Assembly (NCBI GenBank): GCA_029203105.1 | Contig: CP119318.1 | Coordinates: 77,001-141,000, forward strand | DNA from: Candidatus Kaistia colombiensis | Lineage (GTDB): Bacteria > Pseudomonadota > Alphaproteobacteria > Rhizobiales > Kaistiaceae | Length of the DNA: 64,000 bases | Direction of reading: 5' to 3' | In this document: piece after piece, positions 34,603 to 42,916 of the stretch | Layout: every line of letters begins with the position of its first letter | How positions within the stretch are numbered: position 1 is the first letter of the stretch | The notes under the pieces: model-generated | What the model was told of the DNA's origin: nothing | Seen by the model: the letters and a program-made list of their open reading frames with translations, nothing else | Database searches by the model: none | Position numbers and translations under genes: made by a program

Positions 34603-34810
34603 GGCCCCCGCCCCTGTGTCGTCACGCCGTTCCGTCGTGTCCGACCCGCCGCCCAATCGCGGCAGCGGGCACGGCGGCACTGGACTTTCCTGCCTGCTTC
34701 CTGTACACGCGCGCCATCCATCGCCTTCGACGGCTTTGGAACAATAACTGAAAACAGCGCACCGAAACGCTCGCGGTCCGAAAAGGGCCGCATCGGCAGG
34801 AGTTGAGACT

Positions 34811-35191
34811 ATGGTCAATATCATCGAACAGCTCGAGAAAGAGCAGCTCGAAATCGTCGCCGCCATGCGCGCGGTTCCCGAGTTCCAGCCCGGCGACACC
34901 CTCAAGGTCAACGTCAAGGTTGTCGAAGGCTCGCGTTCGCGCGTGCAGGCCTATGAAGGCGTCTGCATCGCCCGTTCCGGCGGCGGCCTCTCCGAGAGCT
35001 TCACCGTTCGCAAGATTTCCTATGGCGAAGGCGTCGAGCGCGTCTTCCCGGTCTATTCGCCGCTGATCGCCGGCATCGAAGTCGTCCGCCGCGGCAAGGT
35101 TCGCCGCGCGAAGCTTTACTACCTGCGTGATCGTCGTGGTAAGTCGGCTCGTATCGTCGAGCGGACCGAGGCCCGCAAAGAGAAGGCATAA
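34811..35191 (+). CDS. rplS: 50S ribosomal protein L19
   Basis: A 126-residue L19 located at the 30S/50S interface. Diagnostic stretches are F-Q-P-G-D-T-L-K-V, G-S-R-S-R-V-Q-A-Y-E-G-V-C-I and V-R-R-G-K-V-R-R-A-K-L-Y-Y-L-R-D. Normally joined to trmD, here separated from it by about 1.6 kb. A strong terminator follows. It must have its own promoter in the 34603-34810 gap or read-through from the MAPEG side. Confidence 0.99.
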   Translation: MVNIIEQLEKEQLEIVAAMRAVPEFQPGDTLKVNVKVVEGSRSRVQAYEGVCIARSGGGLSESFTVRKISYGEGVERVFPVYSPLIAGIEVVRRGKVRRAKLYYLRDRRGKSARIVERTEARKEKA

Positions 35192-35214
35192 GCCCTCTCG
35201 GCTTTCAAATTGCG

Positions 35215-35244
35215 AAGGCGGGTCCAACGGACCCGCCTTTTTTC
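35215..35244 (+). terminator. Terminator after rplS
   Basis: Eleven-base perfect stem AAGGCGGGTCC / GGACCCGCCTT, three-base loop, followed by a run of T. A textbook intrinsic terminator 23 bases after the stop. Confidence 0.92.
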
Positions 35245-35260
35245 ATTTGGGGACATGGAT

Positions 35261-36073
35261 ATGGACGCGTTCAAGCAGAGCAACCGCGCCAGTTGGGACG
35301 AGCGCGCCGACATCCATGCCCAGGACCGAACCGGTTTCTATGCGATCGATCGCTTCCTCGCCGGCGAAGATGTGCTCTATCCGATCGAGGCCACCGAGAT
35401 CGGCGATGTCGCCGGGCTGAAACTCGCCCATTTCCAGTGCCATATCGGCATCGACACGCTCTGCCTCGCCCGCCGCGGCGCCCATGCCACCGGTCTCGAT
35501 TTCTCGCCGCACGCCATCGCCAAGGCGCGCGAACTCTCGGCCCGCTCCGGCGTCGCGGCCCAATTCGTCGAGGGCGAGGTCTATGACGCGCCCGAGCTGC
35601 TCGGCACGGATTTCGATATCGTCTTCACCAGCTGGGGCACCATCACCTGGCTCGATGACATCCGTGCCTGGGCAAAGGCGATCGCCGGTGCGCTGAAGCC
35701 GGGCGGCCGGCTCTATTTCGCCGACAGCAGCCCCGCCATCATGACGCATGAAGAAATCGACGGCACGATCCGCCCACACTATGACTGGCGCTCGGCCCGC
35801 GAAAAGCCGCAGCGCTTCGATGCGGCGACCACCTATACCGGCGACGAGACGCCGCTCGTCACCAACTTCACCTATGAGTGGATGCGCGGCACCTCCGACG
35901 TCATCGACGCCCTGCTGCGTGCCGGCATGCAGCTCGACTTCCTGCGCGAGCACGAACTGTTGCCTTTCAAGCTGTTTCCGATGATGGTCGATGCTGGAAG
36001 CCGCATGTTCCGCCTGCCGGCCGGAATGCCGCGGATGCCGCTCGCCATGTCGCTGGGCGCGACGAAACGCTGA
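35261..36073 (+). CDS. Class I SAM-dependent methyltransferase
   Basis: A 270-residue enzyme. It opens with S-N-R-A-S-W-D-E-R-A, then the SAM motif region F-Q-C-H-I-G-I-D-T-L near residues 58-67, G-L-D-F-S-P-H-A-I and A-L-K-P-G-G-R-L-Y-F-A-D. This type is widespread in Hyphomicrobiales near rplS; substrate unknown. The start ATG at 35261 is eight bases from a GGGGA site; the ATG two codons earlier (35255) is too close to it. Confidence 0.88.
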   Translation: MDAFKQSNRASWDERADIHAQDRTGFYAIDRFLAGEDVLYPIEATEIGDVAGLKLAHFQCHIGIDTLCLARRGAHATGLDFSPHAIAKARELSARSGVAAQFVEGEVYDAPELLGTDFDIVFTSWGTITWLDDIRAWAKAIAGALKPGGRLYFADSSPAIMTHEEIDGTIRPHYDWRSAREKPQRFDAATTYTGDETPLVTNFTYEWMRGTSDVIDALLRAGMQLDFLREHELLPFKLFPMMVDAGSRMFRLPAGMPRMPLAMSLGATKR

Positions 36074-36136
36074 CCCGGAATCCCGGACGACGATCCGAAT
36101 TGTCGTTCCGGCCATTGACTGCTATTTAGAAGCGCT

Positions 36137-36271
36137 ATGAACAGCCCCTTCGCCCGCATCCATCAGCCGACGACCGCCGAATTCGCGGCGCTGACGGATC
36201 ATGCGCGGCTTCCCTGGCGGTTTTTCGCTCGTCTGCTGGCAACCGAGGATCGCGGATCCGATCGACTTTGA
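36137..36271 (+). other. 44-codon open frame in the leuC leader
   Basis: ATG to TGA in the 262-base gap before leuC, with a weak GAAG site. The peptide holds six Leu in 44 residues but no run of regulatory Leu codons. The stop is followed at once by a hairpin (36272-36287). It could be a leader peptide, a small gene or chance. Confidence 0.25.
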
Positions 36272-36287
36272 CGGGGCAGTGGCCCCG
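36272..36287 (+). promoter_or_regulatory. Hairpin in the leuC leader
   Basis: CGGGGC-AGTG-GCCCCG, a perfect six-base stem starting one base after the stop of the 44-codon frame and 48 bases before the leuC start. No T run follows. Confidence 0.35.
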
Positions 36288-36335
36288 ATCGATCACCCCT
36301 CGCGCAAGCATTTTATCCTTCAGGAAGAAGACGTC

Positions 36336-37754
36336 ATGACCACGTCGAACGGCAATCCCCGCACTCTCTACGACAAGATCTGGGACGATCACGTCGTCGA
36401 GAAGAACGCAGACGGCAACACCATCCTCTACATCGACCGCCACCTCGTGCATGAGGTGACGAGCCCGCAGGCCTTCGAGGGCCTGCGCATGGCCGGCCGC
36501 AAGGTCCACCAGCCGAAGAAGACGCTCGCCGTCGTCGACCACAATGTGCCGACGACCGACCGCACGCACGGCATCGAGAATCCGGAATCGGCGCTGCAGG
36601 TCGCGACCCTCGCCGAGAACGCGGCCGAGTTCGGCGTCGAATATTATTCAGAGCTCGACCGCCGCCAGGGCGTCGTCCACATCGTCGGCCCCGAGCAGGG
36701 CTTCACCCTGCCCGGCATGACCATCGTCTGCGGCGACAGCCACACCTCGACGCATGGCGCCTTCGGCGCGCTGGCGCACGGCATTGGCACGTCCGAGGTG
36801 GAGCATGTGCTCGCCACCCAGACGCTGATCCAGTCCAAGGCCAAGAACATGCTGGTCACGGTCGACGGCGTGGCGCCGCAAGGCGTCTCGGCCAAGGACA
36901 TCGTGCTCGCCATCATCGGCGAGATCGGCACCGCCGGCGGCACCGGCCACGTCATCGAATATGCCGGCGACGCCATCCGCGCGCTGTCGATGGAAGGCCG
37001 CATGACGGTCTGCAACATGTCGATCGAAGGCGGCGCCCGCGCCGGCCTGATCGCGCCGGACCAGACGACCTATGACTACATCAAGGGTCGCCCCAAGGCC
37101 CCGACCGGCGACACCTGGGACGCCGCCGTGCGCTACTGGGAGACGCTCCGGACCGATCCCGGCGCGCATTTCGACACCGAAATCCGCCTCGACGCCGCCA
37201 GCCTGCCGCCGATCGTCACCTGGGGCTCCTCGCCCGAGGACGTCGTCTCGATCGCTGGCGTCGTGCCGAACCCGGACGACATCGCCGACGAGAACAAGCG
37301 CAAGTCGAAGTGGCGCGCGCTCGACTATATGGGCCTGAAGCCCGGCACCCGCATGGTCGACATCCCGGTCGAGCGCATCTTCATCGGTTCCTGCACCAAT
37401 GGCCGGATCGAGGATTTGCGCGCCGCCGCCGCGATGATCCGCGGCCAGACGGTGCGCGAGGGCGTCAACGCGATGGTCGTGCCGGGCTCCGGCCTGGTCA
37501 AGGAGCAGGCGGAAGCCGAGGGCCTCGACGTGCTGTTCAAGGCCGCCGGCTTCGAATGGCGCGAGCCGGGCTGCTCGATGTGCCTGGCGATGAATGACGA
37601 CCGGCTGAAGCCGCATGAGCGCTGCGCCTCGACCTCGAACCGCAATTTCGAGGGCCGCCAGGGCTTCAAGGGCCGCACCCATCTGGTGTCGCCGGCCATG
37701 GCCGCCGCCGCCGCGATCGCCGGCCACTTCGTCGACATCCGCACCTGGGCCTGA
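36336..37754 (+). CDS. leuC: 3-isopropylmalate dehydratase large subunit
   Basis: Aconitase-family enzyme interconverting 2- and 3-isopropylmalate in leucine synthesis; works with LeuD. At 472 residues it is full length. The [4Fe-4S] Cys ligands are visible in G-S-C-T-N-G (Cys353) and C-S-M-C-L-A (Cys413, Cys416), and active-site H-T-S-T-H-G-A-F-G lies earlier. The start MTTSNGNPRTLYDKIWDDHVV follows a CAGGAAG site; open frame further upstream is leader. The small subunit gene lies 2.3 kb downstream, with five unrelated genes between. Confidence 0.98.
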   Translation: MTTSNGNPRTLYDKIWDDHVVEKNADGNTILYIDRHLVHEVTSPQAFEGLRMAGRKVHQPKKTLAVVDHNVPTTDRTHGIENPESALQVATLAENAAEFGVEYYSELDRRQGVVHIVGPEQGFTLPGMTIVCGDSHTSTHGAFGALAHGIGTSEVEHVLATQTLIQSKAKNMLVTVDGVAPQGVSAKDIVLAIIGEIGTAGGTGHVIEYAGDAIRALSMEGRMTVCNMSIEGGARAGLIAPDQTTYDYIKGRPKAPTGDTWDAAVRYWETLRTDPGAHFDTEIRLDAASLPPIVTWGSSPEDVVSIAGVVPNPDDIADENKRKSKWRALDYMGLKPGTRMVDIPVERIFIGSCTNGRIEDLRAAAAMIRGQTVREGVNAMVVPGSGLVKEQAEAEGLDVLFKAAGFEWREPGCSMCLAMNDDRLKPHERCASTSNRNFEGRQGFKGRTHLVSPAMAAAAAIAGHFVDIRTWA

Positions 37755-37776
37755 GCCGGCCCGCTTCCGAACCATT

Positions 37777-37812
37777 AAAAGGGGCCCGGACGTCACCGTC
37801 CGGGCCCCTTTT
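37777..37812. terminator. Terminator between leuC and the exported-protein genes
   Basis: Stem AAAAGGGGCCCGGACG / CGTCCGGGCCCCTTTT with a four-base loop; A run on one side and T run on the other. It ends both leuC and the converging gene at 37829. Confidence 0.92.
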
Positions 37813-37828
37813 GCGCCAAAGGCCGCGA

Positions 37829-38143
37829 TCACCAGTGGCGATAGCCGCCGCCCCGCGTCCAGGAGCAGCGCTGGCCGACGACGACCCGGCGCCACTCCCA
37901 GCGGTGATGCCGCCAGACCTTGCGATCCCGCACCACCGGCCGGCAGACGCGGTGTGGCCTTCCCCAGCCGTGATGGCCGCGCGGACCATTGTCCCAGCCG
38001 CGATGGTCCCAGCCACGGTCGTGGTGGCGGCCGTGATGGGCTTCACCGCGATGCCAGGCGAGCGCGCTGCCCGTCGAGACGGCCAGGGAGCCCGTGGCCA
38101 GGACTAGCGTGGTCGCGGCGGCAATCATGGTTCGCTTCAGCAT
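37829..38143 (-). CDS. Small exported His/Arg/Trp-rich protein
   Basis: A 104-residue protein of unknown function. Residues 1-29 are a clean signal peptide (ending ALA). The mature N-terminal half is a low-complexity stretch of His, Gly, Arg, Trp and Asp that could bind metal. The C-terminal 45 residues share a pattern with the neighbouring gene product: R-V-C-x-P-V, then W-x-W-R-x-V-x-V-G-x-R-C-x-W, with two Cys likely to form a disulfide in the periplasm. The start is chosen at MLKRTM because the signal peptide begins there. Convergent with leuC. Confidence 0.7.
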   Translation of the reverse strand: MLKRTMIAAATTLVLATGSLAVSTGSALAWHRGEAHHGRHHDRGWDHRGWDNGPRGHHGWGRPHRVCRPVVRDRKVWRHHRWEWRRVVVGQRCSWTRGGGYRHW

Positions 38144-38286
38144 CGGTTGCTCCCTCGGAGACGCGCAGGCCGGAAGTCGGCCTGCTCCACCTATCCAAGG
38201 GGACAACGCATGAACCTCGGCTGAGATACATGTTCAGCCGAGGTTCAGGATGGCCGCATGTCTGGCGTATTGACGATCAGCCGTCC

Positions 38287-38733
38287 TTACCAGCCATTGT
38301 CGACCCAGTAGCAGCGGTTGCCGACGAAGACGCTGCGCCAGCGCCAGCCGTTCGGGGTGTGCACCCGGACATTGCGAAACACCGGCTGGCAGACCCGCGA
38401 TGGGCTGGTATCGTAGATGCCGGCGCCATAGCCGAGGCCGAGGCCAAGGCCGAAGGCCGGTCCCCAGCCCCAACCCCAACCGCCGTTCCAGCCGCAGTTC
38501 CAGCAGCCTCCGCCGCCGTGCCACCCACCACCATGCCAGCCGCCGCCGTTCCAGCCTCCCCCGCCACCGTGCCAGCCACCGCCGCCGCCATGCCAGCCGC
38601 CGCGCGGCCACATCATGCCGCCGCCATGGCCGCCGCCCCAATGCTGGGCGTATGCATTGTCCGTCGTAGCACCCAGCGTGCCCAGGGTAAGGGCGAGCGC
38701 GGCCGCGGCGGAGATCAGGATATGCTTGAACAT
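38287..38733 (-). CDS. Small exported Gly/Trp/His-rich protein, paralogue of its neighbour
   Basis: A 148-residue protein with a signal peptide at residues 1-29. A tract of about 65 residues built from W-H-G-G-G and W-N-G-G repeats follows, then a Gly/Leu stretch, and a C-terminal 40-residue module ending R-V-C-Q-P-V ... W-R-W-R-S-V-F-V-G-N-R-C-Y-W. The module matches the downstream neighbour at the same spacing, so the two genes probably arose by duplication. Function unknown; surface, metal-binding or structural roles are possible. An AGGAGT-like site (from complementary ACTCCT) precedes the start. Confidence 0.72.
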   Translation of the reverse strand: MFKHILISAAAALALTLGTLGATTDNAYAQHWGGGHGGGMMWPRGGWHGGGGGWHGGGGGWNGGGWHGGGWHGGGGCWNCGWNGGWGWGWGPAFGLGLGLGYGAGIYDTSPSRVCQPVFRNVRVHTPNGWRWRSVFVGNRCYWVDNGW

Positions 38734-38972
38734 GACCTTTACTCCTCGGAGCCTACAGCGAAGCCGCCCCGCCACGATCCCGGCGAGCGCCGTAGCGATT
38801 GCATCCATCAACAGTCGAACCGGCCCGAATATTCAGGGTCCCGTGGTCCAACCGGCCGCAGGGGCCCGGGCATATTCGAGATTGCATCGCGAAAACCGAT
38901 GCGACATTGCTATAAAATGGGACAAAGCACCGGCCCCGCCAGTGGTCGCCGGCCAACCACCGACACGGAATC

Positions 38973-39452
38973 ATGGAAACGCTGCCTCTTTCGACCCGCT
39001 TCGAGACCGCTGCCCTGACCATCGACGACGCGCTGGAATTCGCGCCGCTGCTGGCCGCCTATATCCAGGACATGAAGCGGGGCGCGCCGCGCCACCCCGA
39101 CCTCTATTATGCCGAAACGCTGCTGCGTGACCGCACGGCCGAGATCCTGGGCGCCCGCCTCGACGGCGTTCTGGTCGGCTTCGCCGTGTTCTGCGACCTG
39201 CCCGACGCCATGACCGGCATGCGCGTCGGCCAGCTCGAGGACCTGTTCGTCATGCATGAATCGCGCGGCCGCGGCATTGCCCGCGCGCTGGTCGAGGCGC
39301 TCGCCCGCAAGGGCCGCTCGCGCGACTGGCTGTCGCTGCGATGGATGGTGCCGGAGGGCTCGTCCATGCGCACCACCTTTGCCGAGACGCTCGGCAAGAA
39401 GGCGCGGCTCGAGAGCTTTATCGTCCGCATCGATCGCGGCCCGGCCGCCTGA
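38973..39452 (+). CDS. GNAT family N-acetyltransferase
   Basis: A 159-residue acetyltransferase. The acetyl-CoA loop is E-S-R-G-R-G-I-A-R-A-L-V near residues 95-106, preceded by Q-L-E-D-L-F-V. Single GNAT domain, cytosolic, substrate unknown. The gap before it is AT-richer and holds TATAAAAT-like bases near 38910, a possible promoter. Confidence 0.9.
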   Translation: METLPLSTRFETAALTIDDALEFAPLLAAYIQDMKRGAPRHPDLYYAETLLRDRTAEILGARLDGVLVGFAVFCDLPDAMTGMRVGQLEDLFVMHESRGRGIARALVEALARKGRSRDWLSLRWMVPEGSSMRTTFAETLGKKARLESFIVRIDRGPAA

Positions 39453-39563
39453 CGGGCGCGTTTCGGGCGGGCTGGCGAAGTCCCTGGCCCCGACCCATAT
39501 CAGGCGGTCCGGGCCGCCGATCGCGGCCCGCCGTTTCACCCTTCCAGCCGGATCCGACCGCCC

Positions 39564-39977
39564 ATGGCAAAGCTCGACCTCGACGCTCTCAAGGCGCCCT
39601 CGCTCGACGATTTTCAGGCCCTTGGCCAGGCGGCGCTGGAAGGCCTGCCGGACGAATTCCGCCAGCTAACCGGCGAGGTCGAGATCCGCGTCGACGATTT
39701 TCCCGATGACGAGGCGCTCGACGCGCTCGGTCTCGAGTCGGAATTCGACCTGCTCGGCCTATTCCAGGGCGTCGGTCTCGCCCATGCCTCGGCGGTCGAA
39801 TATACCGGCGTGATGCCGAACCGCGTCTGGCTCTACCGCCGTCCGATCCTCGACTATTGGGCCGAGCATGACGAAACGCTGGGCGCCATCGTCAGCCATG
39901 TGCTGATCCACGAGATCGGCCATCATTTCGGCCTTTCGGACGATGACATGGAAGCGATCGAGGCGGCGGCCGACTAG
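39564..39977 (+). CDS. Metallopeptidase family protein (minimal zincin)
   Basis: A 137-residue protein with zinc motif H-E-I-G-H-H-F at residues 116-122 and an acidic tail (S-D-D-D-M-E-A-I-E). It belongs to the short zincin-like family in which the third ligand lies close after HExxH. These small proteins are common near leuD in Hyphomicrobiales. Peptidase activity is assumed, not shown; no export signal. Confidence 0.9.
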   Translation: MAKLDLDALKAPSLDDFQALGQAALEGLPDEFRQLTGEVEIRVDDFPDDEALDALGLESEFDLLGLFQGVGLAHASAVEYTGVMPNRVWLYRRPILDYWAEHDETLGAIVSHVLIHEIGHHFGLSDDDMEAIEAAAD

Positions 39978-40064
39978 CAGCAGCCGAAAACGCCGAAAGC
40001 CTTGACCTAGGCCGGCTTTCGGCGCATCTACCGCCGTCTGAACGGCTAATTGGGAATGATCACC

Positions 40065-40670
40065 ATGGAAAAATTCACGACGCTGACCGGTGTCGCGGCT
40101 CCGCTGCCGCTGATCAACATCGATACCGACATGATCATTCCGAAGGACTATCTAAAGACGATCAAGCGCACCGGCCTCGGCAAGGGCCTGTTCGCCGAGA
40201 TGCGCTTCAACGAGGACGGCAGCGAGAACCCGGACTTTGTCCTCAACAAGCCGGCCTACCGCCATGCCTCGATCATCGTCGCCGGCGACAATTTCGGCTG
40301 CGGTTCGTCGCGCGAGCACGCTCCTTGGGCGCTGCTCGACTACGGCATCCGCTGCGTGATCTCGACCTCCTTCGCCGACATTTTCTACAATAACTGCTTC
40401 AACAACGGCATCCTGCCGATCCGCGTGTCGAAGGAAGACCTCGACAAGCTGTTCGACGACGCCGAGCGCGGCGAGAATGCCCGCCTGACGGTCGACCTCG
40501 AAGCGCAGGAAGTCCGCGGCCCGGATGGTGGCGCCGTGCATTTCGAGATCGATCCGGCCCGGAAGGAGAAGCTGTTGAGCGGTCTCGACGACATCGGCCT
40601 GACCCTGGTCAAGACGCCGAACATCGAAGCCTTCGAAAAGACCACCGAAGCCGCCCGCCCCTGGGCGTAA
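40065..40670 (+). CDS. leuD: 3-isopropylmalate dehydratase small subunit
   Basis: Partner of LeuC. The 201-residue swivel domain starts M-E-K-F-T-T-L-T-G-V-A-A-P-L-P and has N-I-D-T-D-M-I-I-P-K and G-C-G-S-S-R-E-H-A-P, the substrate loop. The start is chosen at this ATG because family members begin there; ATG/TTG codons at 40056 and 40050 are possible. A GGGAA site lies nine bases upstream. It ends at a terminator. Confidence 0.97.
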   Translation: MEKFTTLTGVAAPLPLINIDTDMIIPKDYLKTIKRTGLGKGLFAEMRFNEDGSENPDFVLNKPAYRHASIIVAGDNFGCGSSREHAPWALLDYGIRCVISTSFADIFYNNCFNNGILPIRVSKEDLDKLFDDAERGENARLTVDLEAQEVRGPDGGAVHFEIDPARKEKLLSGLDDIGLTLVKTPNIEAFEKTTEAARPWA

Positions 40671-40694
40671 GTCTCGGTCATCTGAGTTTTGAAG

Positions 40695-40724
40695 GGCGCT
40701 GGAAGCATTTCCGGCGCCTTTTTT
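40695..40724 (+). terminator. Terminator after leuD
   Basis: GGCGCTGGAA / TTCCGGCGCC stem with one mismatch and a short loop, followed by a run of six T. 24 bases after the stop. Confidence 0.85.
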
Positions 40725-40749
40725 GTTTTGGCGATAGGGTGACGAAAGG

Positions 40750-40950
40750 TGGATCCCTGCTTGCGCAGGGATGACGGGTGCTCGACCCACGCGGCCCATC
40801 TTCAGCCCAGCGGAACGAGGCGCCGGCCTTACCCCATCCTCGCCGTCATCCCTGCGCAAGCAGGGATCCATTCAGCTGAGGCATAGCGAGGCTCTCGCGG
40901 CGGAGAACCCGGCTGCATGGATCCCGGCTCGGGGGCCGGGATGACGGCGA
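40750..40950. repeat. REP-like repeat cluster downstream of leuD
   Basis: Two perfectly complementary 28-base units, 40750-40777 and 40843-40870, built on ATCCCTGC-GCAGGGAT, plus a third related unit (GGATCCCGG ... CCGGGATGACGG, about 40917-40948). The pattern GTCATCCC ... GGGATCCA is shared with the units at 10995 and 56042, though the stem bases differ. This repeat material fills the 348-base gap up to the CoA lyase gene. Confidence 0.85.
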
Positions 40951-41018
40951 GTGTCGGATGCGCTGAACCAAAGTTGGATGGCAAGTGTCAAGCGCCGGCC
41001 CTATGCCACTCCGCGCCC

Positions 41019-41894
41019 CTACCCCTTCGCGGCGATCGCCTCGGCCAGCGCCAGCAGGCGCCTTGCCATGTCGGCGTGCAGGCGCTCCACCATGCGGCCC
41101 TCGACCCGCACCACGCCCTTGTCGGCATTCTCCGGCTCGTCGAAAATGAAGGCGATCCGGGTAGCCCAAGCCAGTTCCCCGGCGTCCGGCGCGAAGGCGG
41201 CATTGGCGCCGGAGATCTGCGCCGGATGAATGACGGTCTTGCCGTCAAAGCCGCATTGCCGGCTCTGCAGGCACTCGGCCGCGAACCCTTCGGCGTCGGC
41301 AATATCGCTATGGACCCCGTCCAGAATGTCGATGCCGGCCGCCCGCGCCGCCGCCAGCGCATTCATCATCCAGGGCAGCATCGGCGCACGACCTGGCACC
41401 TGCAATGTGCCTGTCTCGCGGGCAAGATCGTTGAGGCCGAGCACAAGCACCGTCAGCGGCAGGCGCTCGTCCTGCGCCTCGGCGATGCCAAGCGGATCAA
41501 GCACGGCGCGCGGTGTTTCCACCATCGCCCAGAGCGGCAGCGCGACATCGACGGCGATCATTTCTCGAACCCGACGCAGGTCTCCGGCCCGCGAAATCTT
41601 CGGCAGCAGGAGGCCGTCCGGCCGCGCGGCGCCAATGGCGGCAAGGTCGGCTTCGACCCACGGCGTATCGAGCCCGTTGGCGCGGACGACGACTTCTACG
41701 GGCGTGCCGGCCCGGCGCAGCGCCACCACCGCTTCAACGACCCGGTCGCGGGAGGAGTCCTTTTCCGAGGGCGCGACGGCGTCTTCCAGATCGAAGATGA
41801 CGACATCGGCGCCGAGCATCGGCGCCTTCGCCATGGCGCGCGGATTGGAGCCGGGCACATAGAGGGCGGAACGGCGCGGACGGATCGGCTTCAT
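41019..41894 (-). CDS. HpcH/HpaI aldolase / CoA ester lyase (CitE-like)
   Basis: A 291-residue TIM-barrel enzyme. Family marks are R-R-S-A-L-Y-V-P-G-S-N-P, D-V-V-I-F-D-L-E-D-A-V (metal-binding Glu/Asp), L-P-L-W-A-M-V-E-T-P-R and G-F-D-G-K-T-V-I-H-P-A-Q-I. Relatives are the beta subunit of citrate lyase, malyl-CoA and citramalyl-CoA lyases. No citrate lyase partners are nearby, so a stand-alone (citra)malyl-CoA-type lyase is more likely. The start at MKPIRPRRSAL is favoured over an upstream frame. Confidence 0.88.
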   Translation of the reverse strand: MKPIRPRRSALYVPGSNPRAMAKAPMLGADVVIFDLEDAVAPSEKDSSRDRVVEAVVALRRAGTPVEVVVRANGLDTPWVEADLAAIGAARPDGLLLPKISRAGDLRRVREMIAVDVALPLWAMVETPRAVLDPLGIAEAQDERLPLTVLVLGLNDLARETGTLQVPGRAPMLPWMMNALAAARAAGIDILDGVHSDIADAEGFAAECLQSRQCGFDGKTVIHPAQISGANAAFAPDAGELAWATRIAFIFDEPENADKGVVRVEGRMVERLHADMARRLLALAEAIAAKG

Positions 41895-42046
41895 GCGGAC
41901 TTCCCGGTCAGATGGATGGCCACTCCGGCTCGCCGGAATTCGGACCTCTGCCACCAGCATAGGAGCGGGAGCAGCGAAACGGAATCGAATCGGCTAGTTT
42001 CGCACCGCCGGCCAGGAACCGCCGGCGCCGCAGGAAACATGCGCCC

Positions 42047-42916
42047 ATGACCGTGCCGACCGAAGTCACCACCAAGCCCGCCATCCTCGTGATCTCCTCC
42101 ACCGTCGTGCGCGGCGCGGTGGGCGGGCGCGGCGCTGCCTTCGCGCTGGAGCGCTTCGGCCACCCGGTCTGGTCGGTACAGACGGTGACGCTGCCCTGGC
42201 ATCCCGGCCATGGCCGGTCGAGCCGGATCGTACCGGACGCGGCCGCTTTCGAGGTGTTGATCGACGACCTGATCCGCGCGCCCTGGCTCGGCGAGATCGG
42301 CGCCGTCCTGACCGGCTATATGGGCGCGCCCGGCCAGCCCGCCGCCGTGGCGCGGCTGGTCGACGCCGTCAAGGCCGCCCGACCCGACGCGCTCTATCTC
42401 TGCGACCCGGTGATGGGCGACGCCGGCATCCTCTACGTGCCGGAGGCGACGGCGGGCGCGATCCGCGACCATCTCGTGCCGCGCGCCGACATCCTGACGC
42501 CAAACCCGACCGAGCTCGGCTTCCTGACCGGCAATCTTTCGCTGCCGGCCGAGGCGCTGCACGCCGCCGCGAACACCTTGCCGACGCCGCGCGTCGCCGT
42601 GACCTCGGCCGCCGGCACCGAGGGCGAGATCACCACCCTGCTGCTTTCGCGCAATGGCGAAGGCCACGACAGCATCCGCGCCAGCCATGCCGCGATCGGC
42701 GGCCGCGTGCCGAACGGCACCGGCGACCTGTTCGCCGCCCTGTTCCTGGCGCATCTCGTCGAGGGCGCCACGGACGGCGAGGCGCTGCGCCGCGCCACCG
42801 CCGCCGTCGCCGACGCGATTGATGCGGCCGCCAGCCTCGGCACCGACGAATTACCGCTCGCCGCGATCCAGGATCGCCTGCTGGCGCCGCGGACGCCGGT
42901 GCGGATCATCCCGTGA
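42047..42916 (+). CDS. pdxY: Pyridoxal kinase
   Basis: Phosphorylates pyridoxal to PLP (B6 salvage). The 289-residue ribokinase-fold enzyme shows S-T-V-V-R-G-A-V-G-G-R-G-A near residue 18, D-P-V-M-G-D in the middle, T-P-N-P-T-E-L and the catalytic G-T-G-D-L-F. It starts 152 bases from the divergent CoA lyase gene and overlaps the DUF429 gene by four bases. Confidence 0.93.
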   Translation: MTVPTEVTTKPAILVISSTVVRGAVGGRGAAFALERFGHPVWSVQTVTLPWHPGHGRSSRIVPDAAAFEVLIDDLIRAPWLGEIGAVLTGYMGAPGQPAAVARLVDAVKAARPDALYLCDPVMGDAGILYVPEATAGAIRDHLVPRADILTPNPTELGFLTGNLSLPAEALHAAANTLPTPRVAVTSAAGTEGEITTLLLSRNGEGHDSIRASHAAIGGRVPNGTGDLFAALFLAHLVEGATDGEALRRATAAVADAIDAAASLGTDELPLAAIQDRLLAPRTPVRIIP

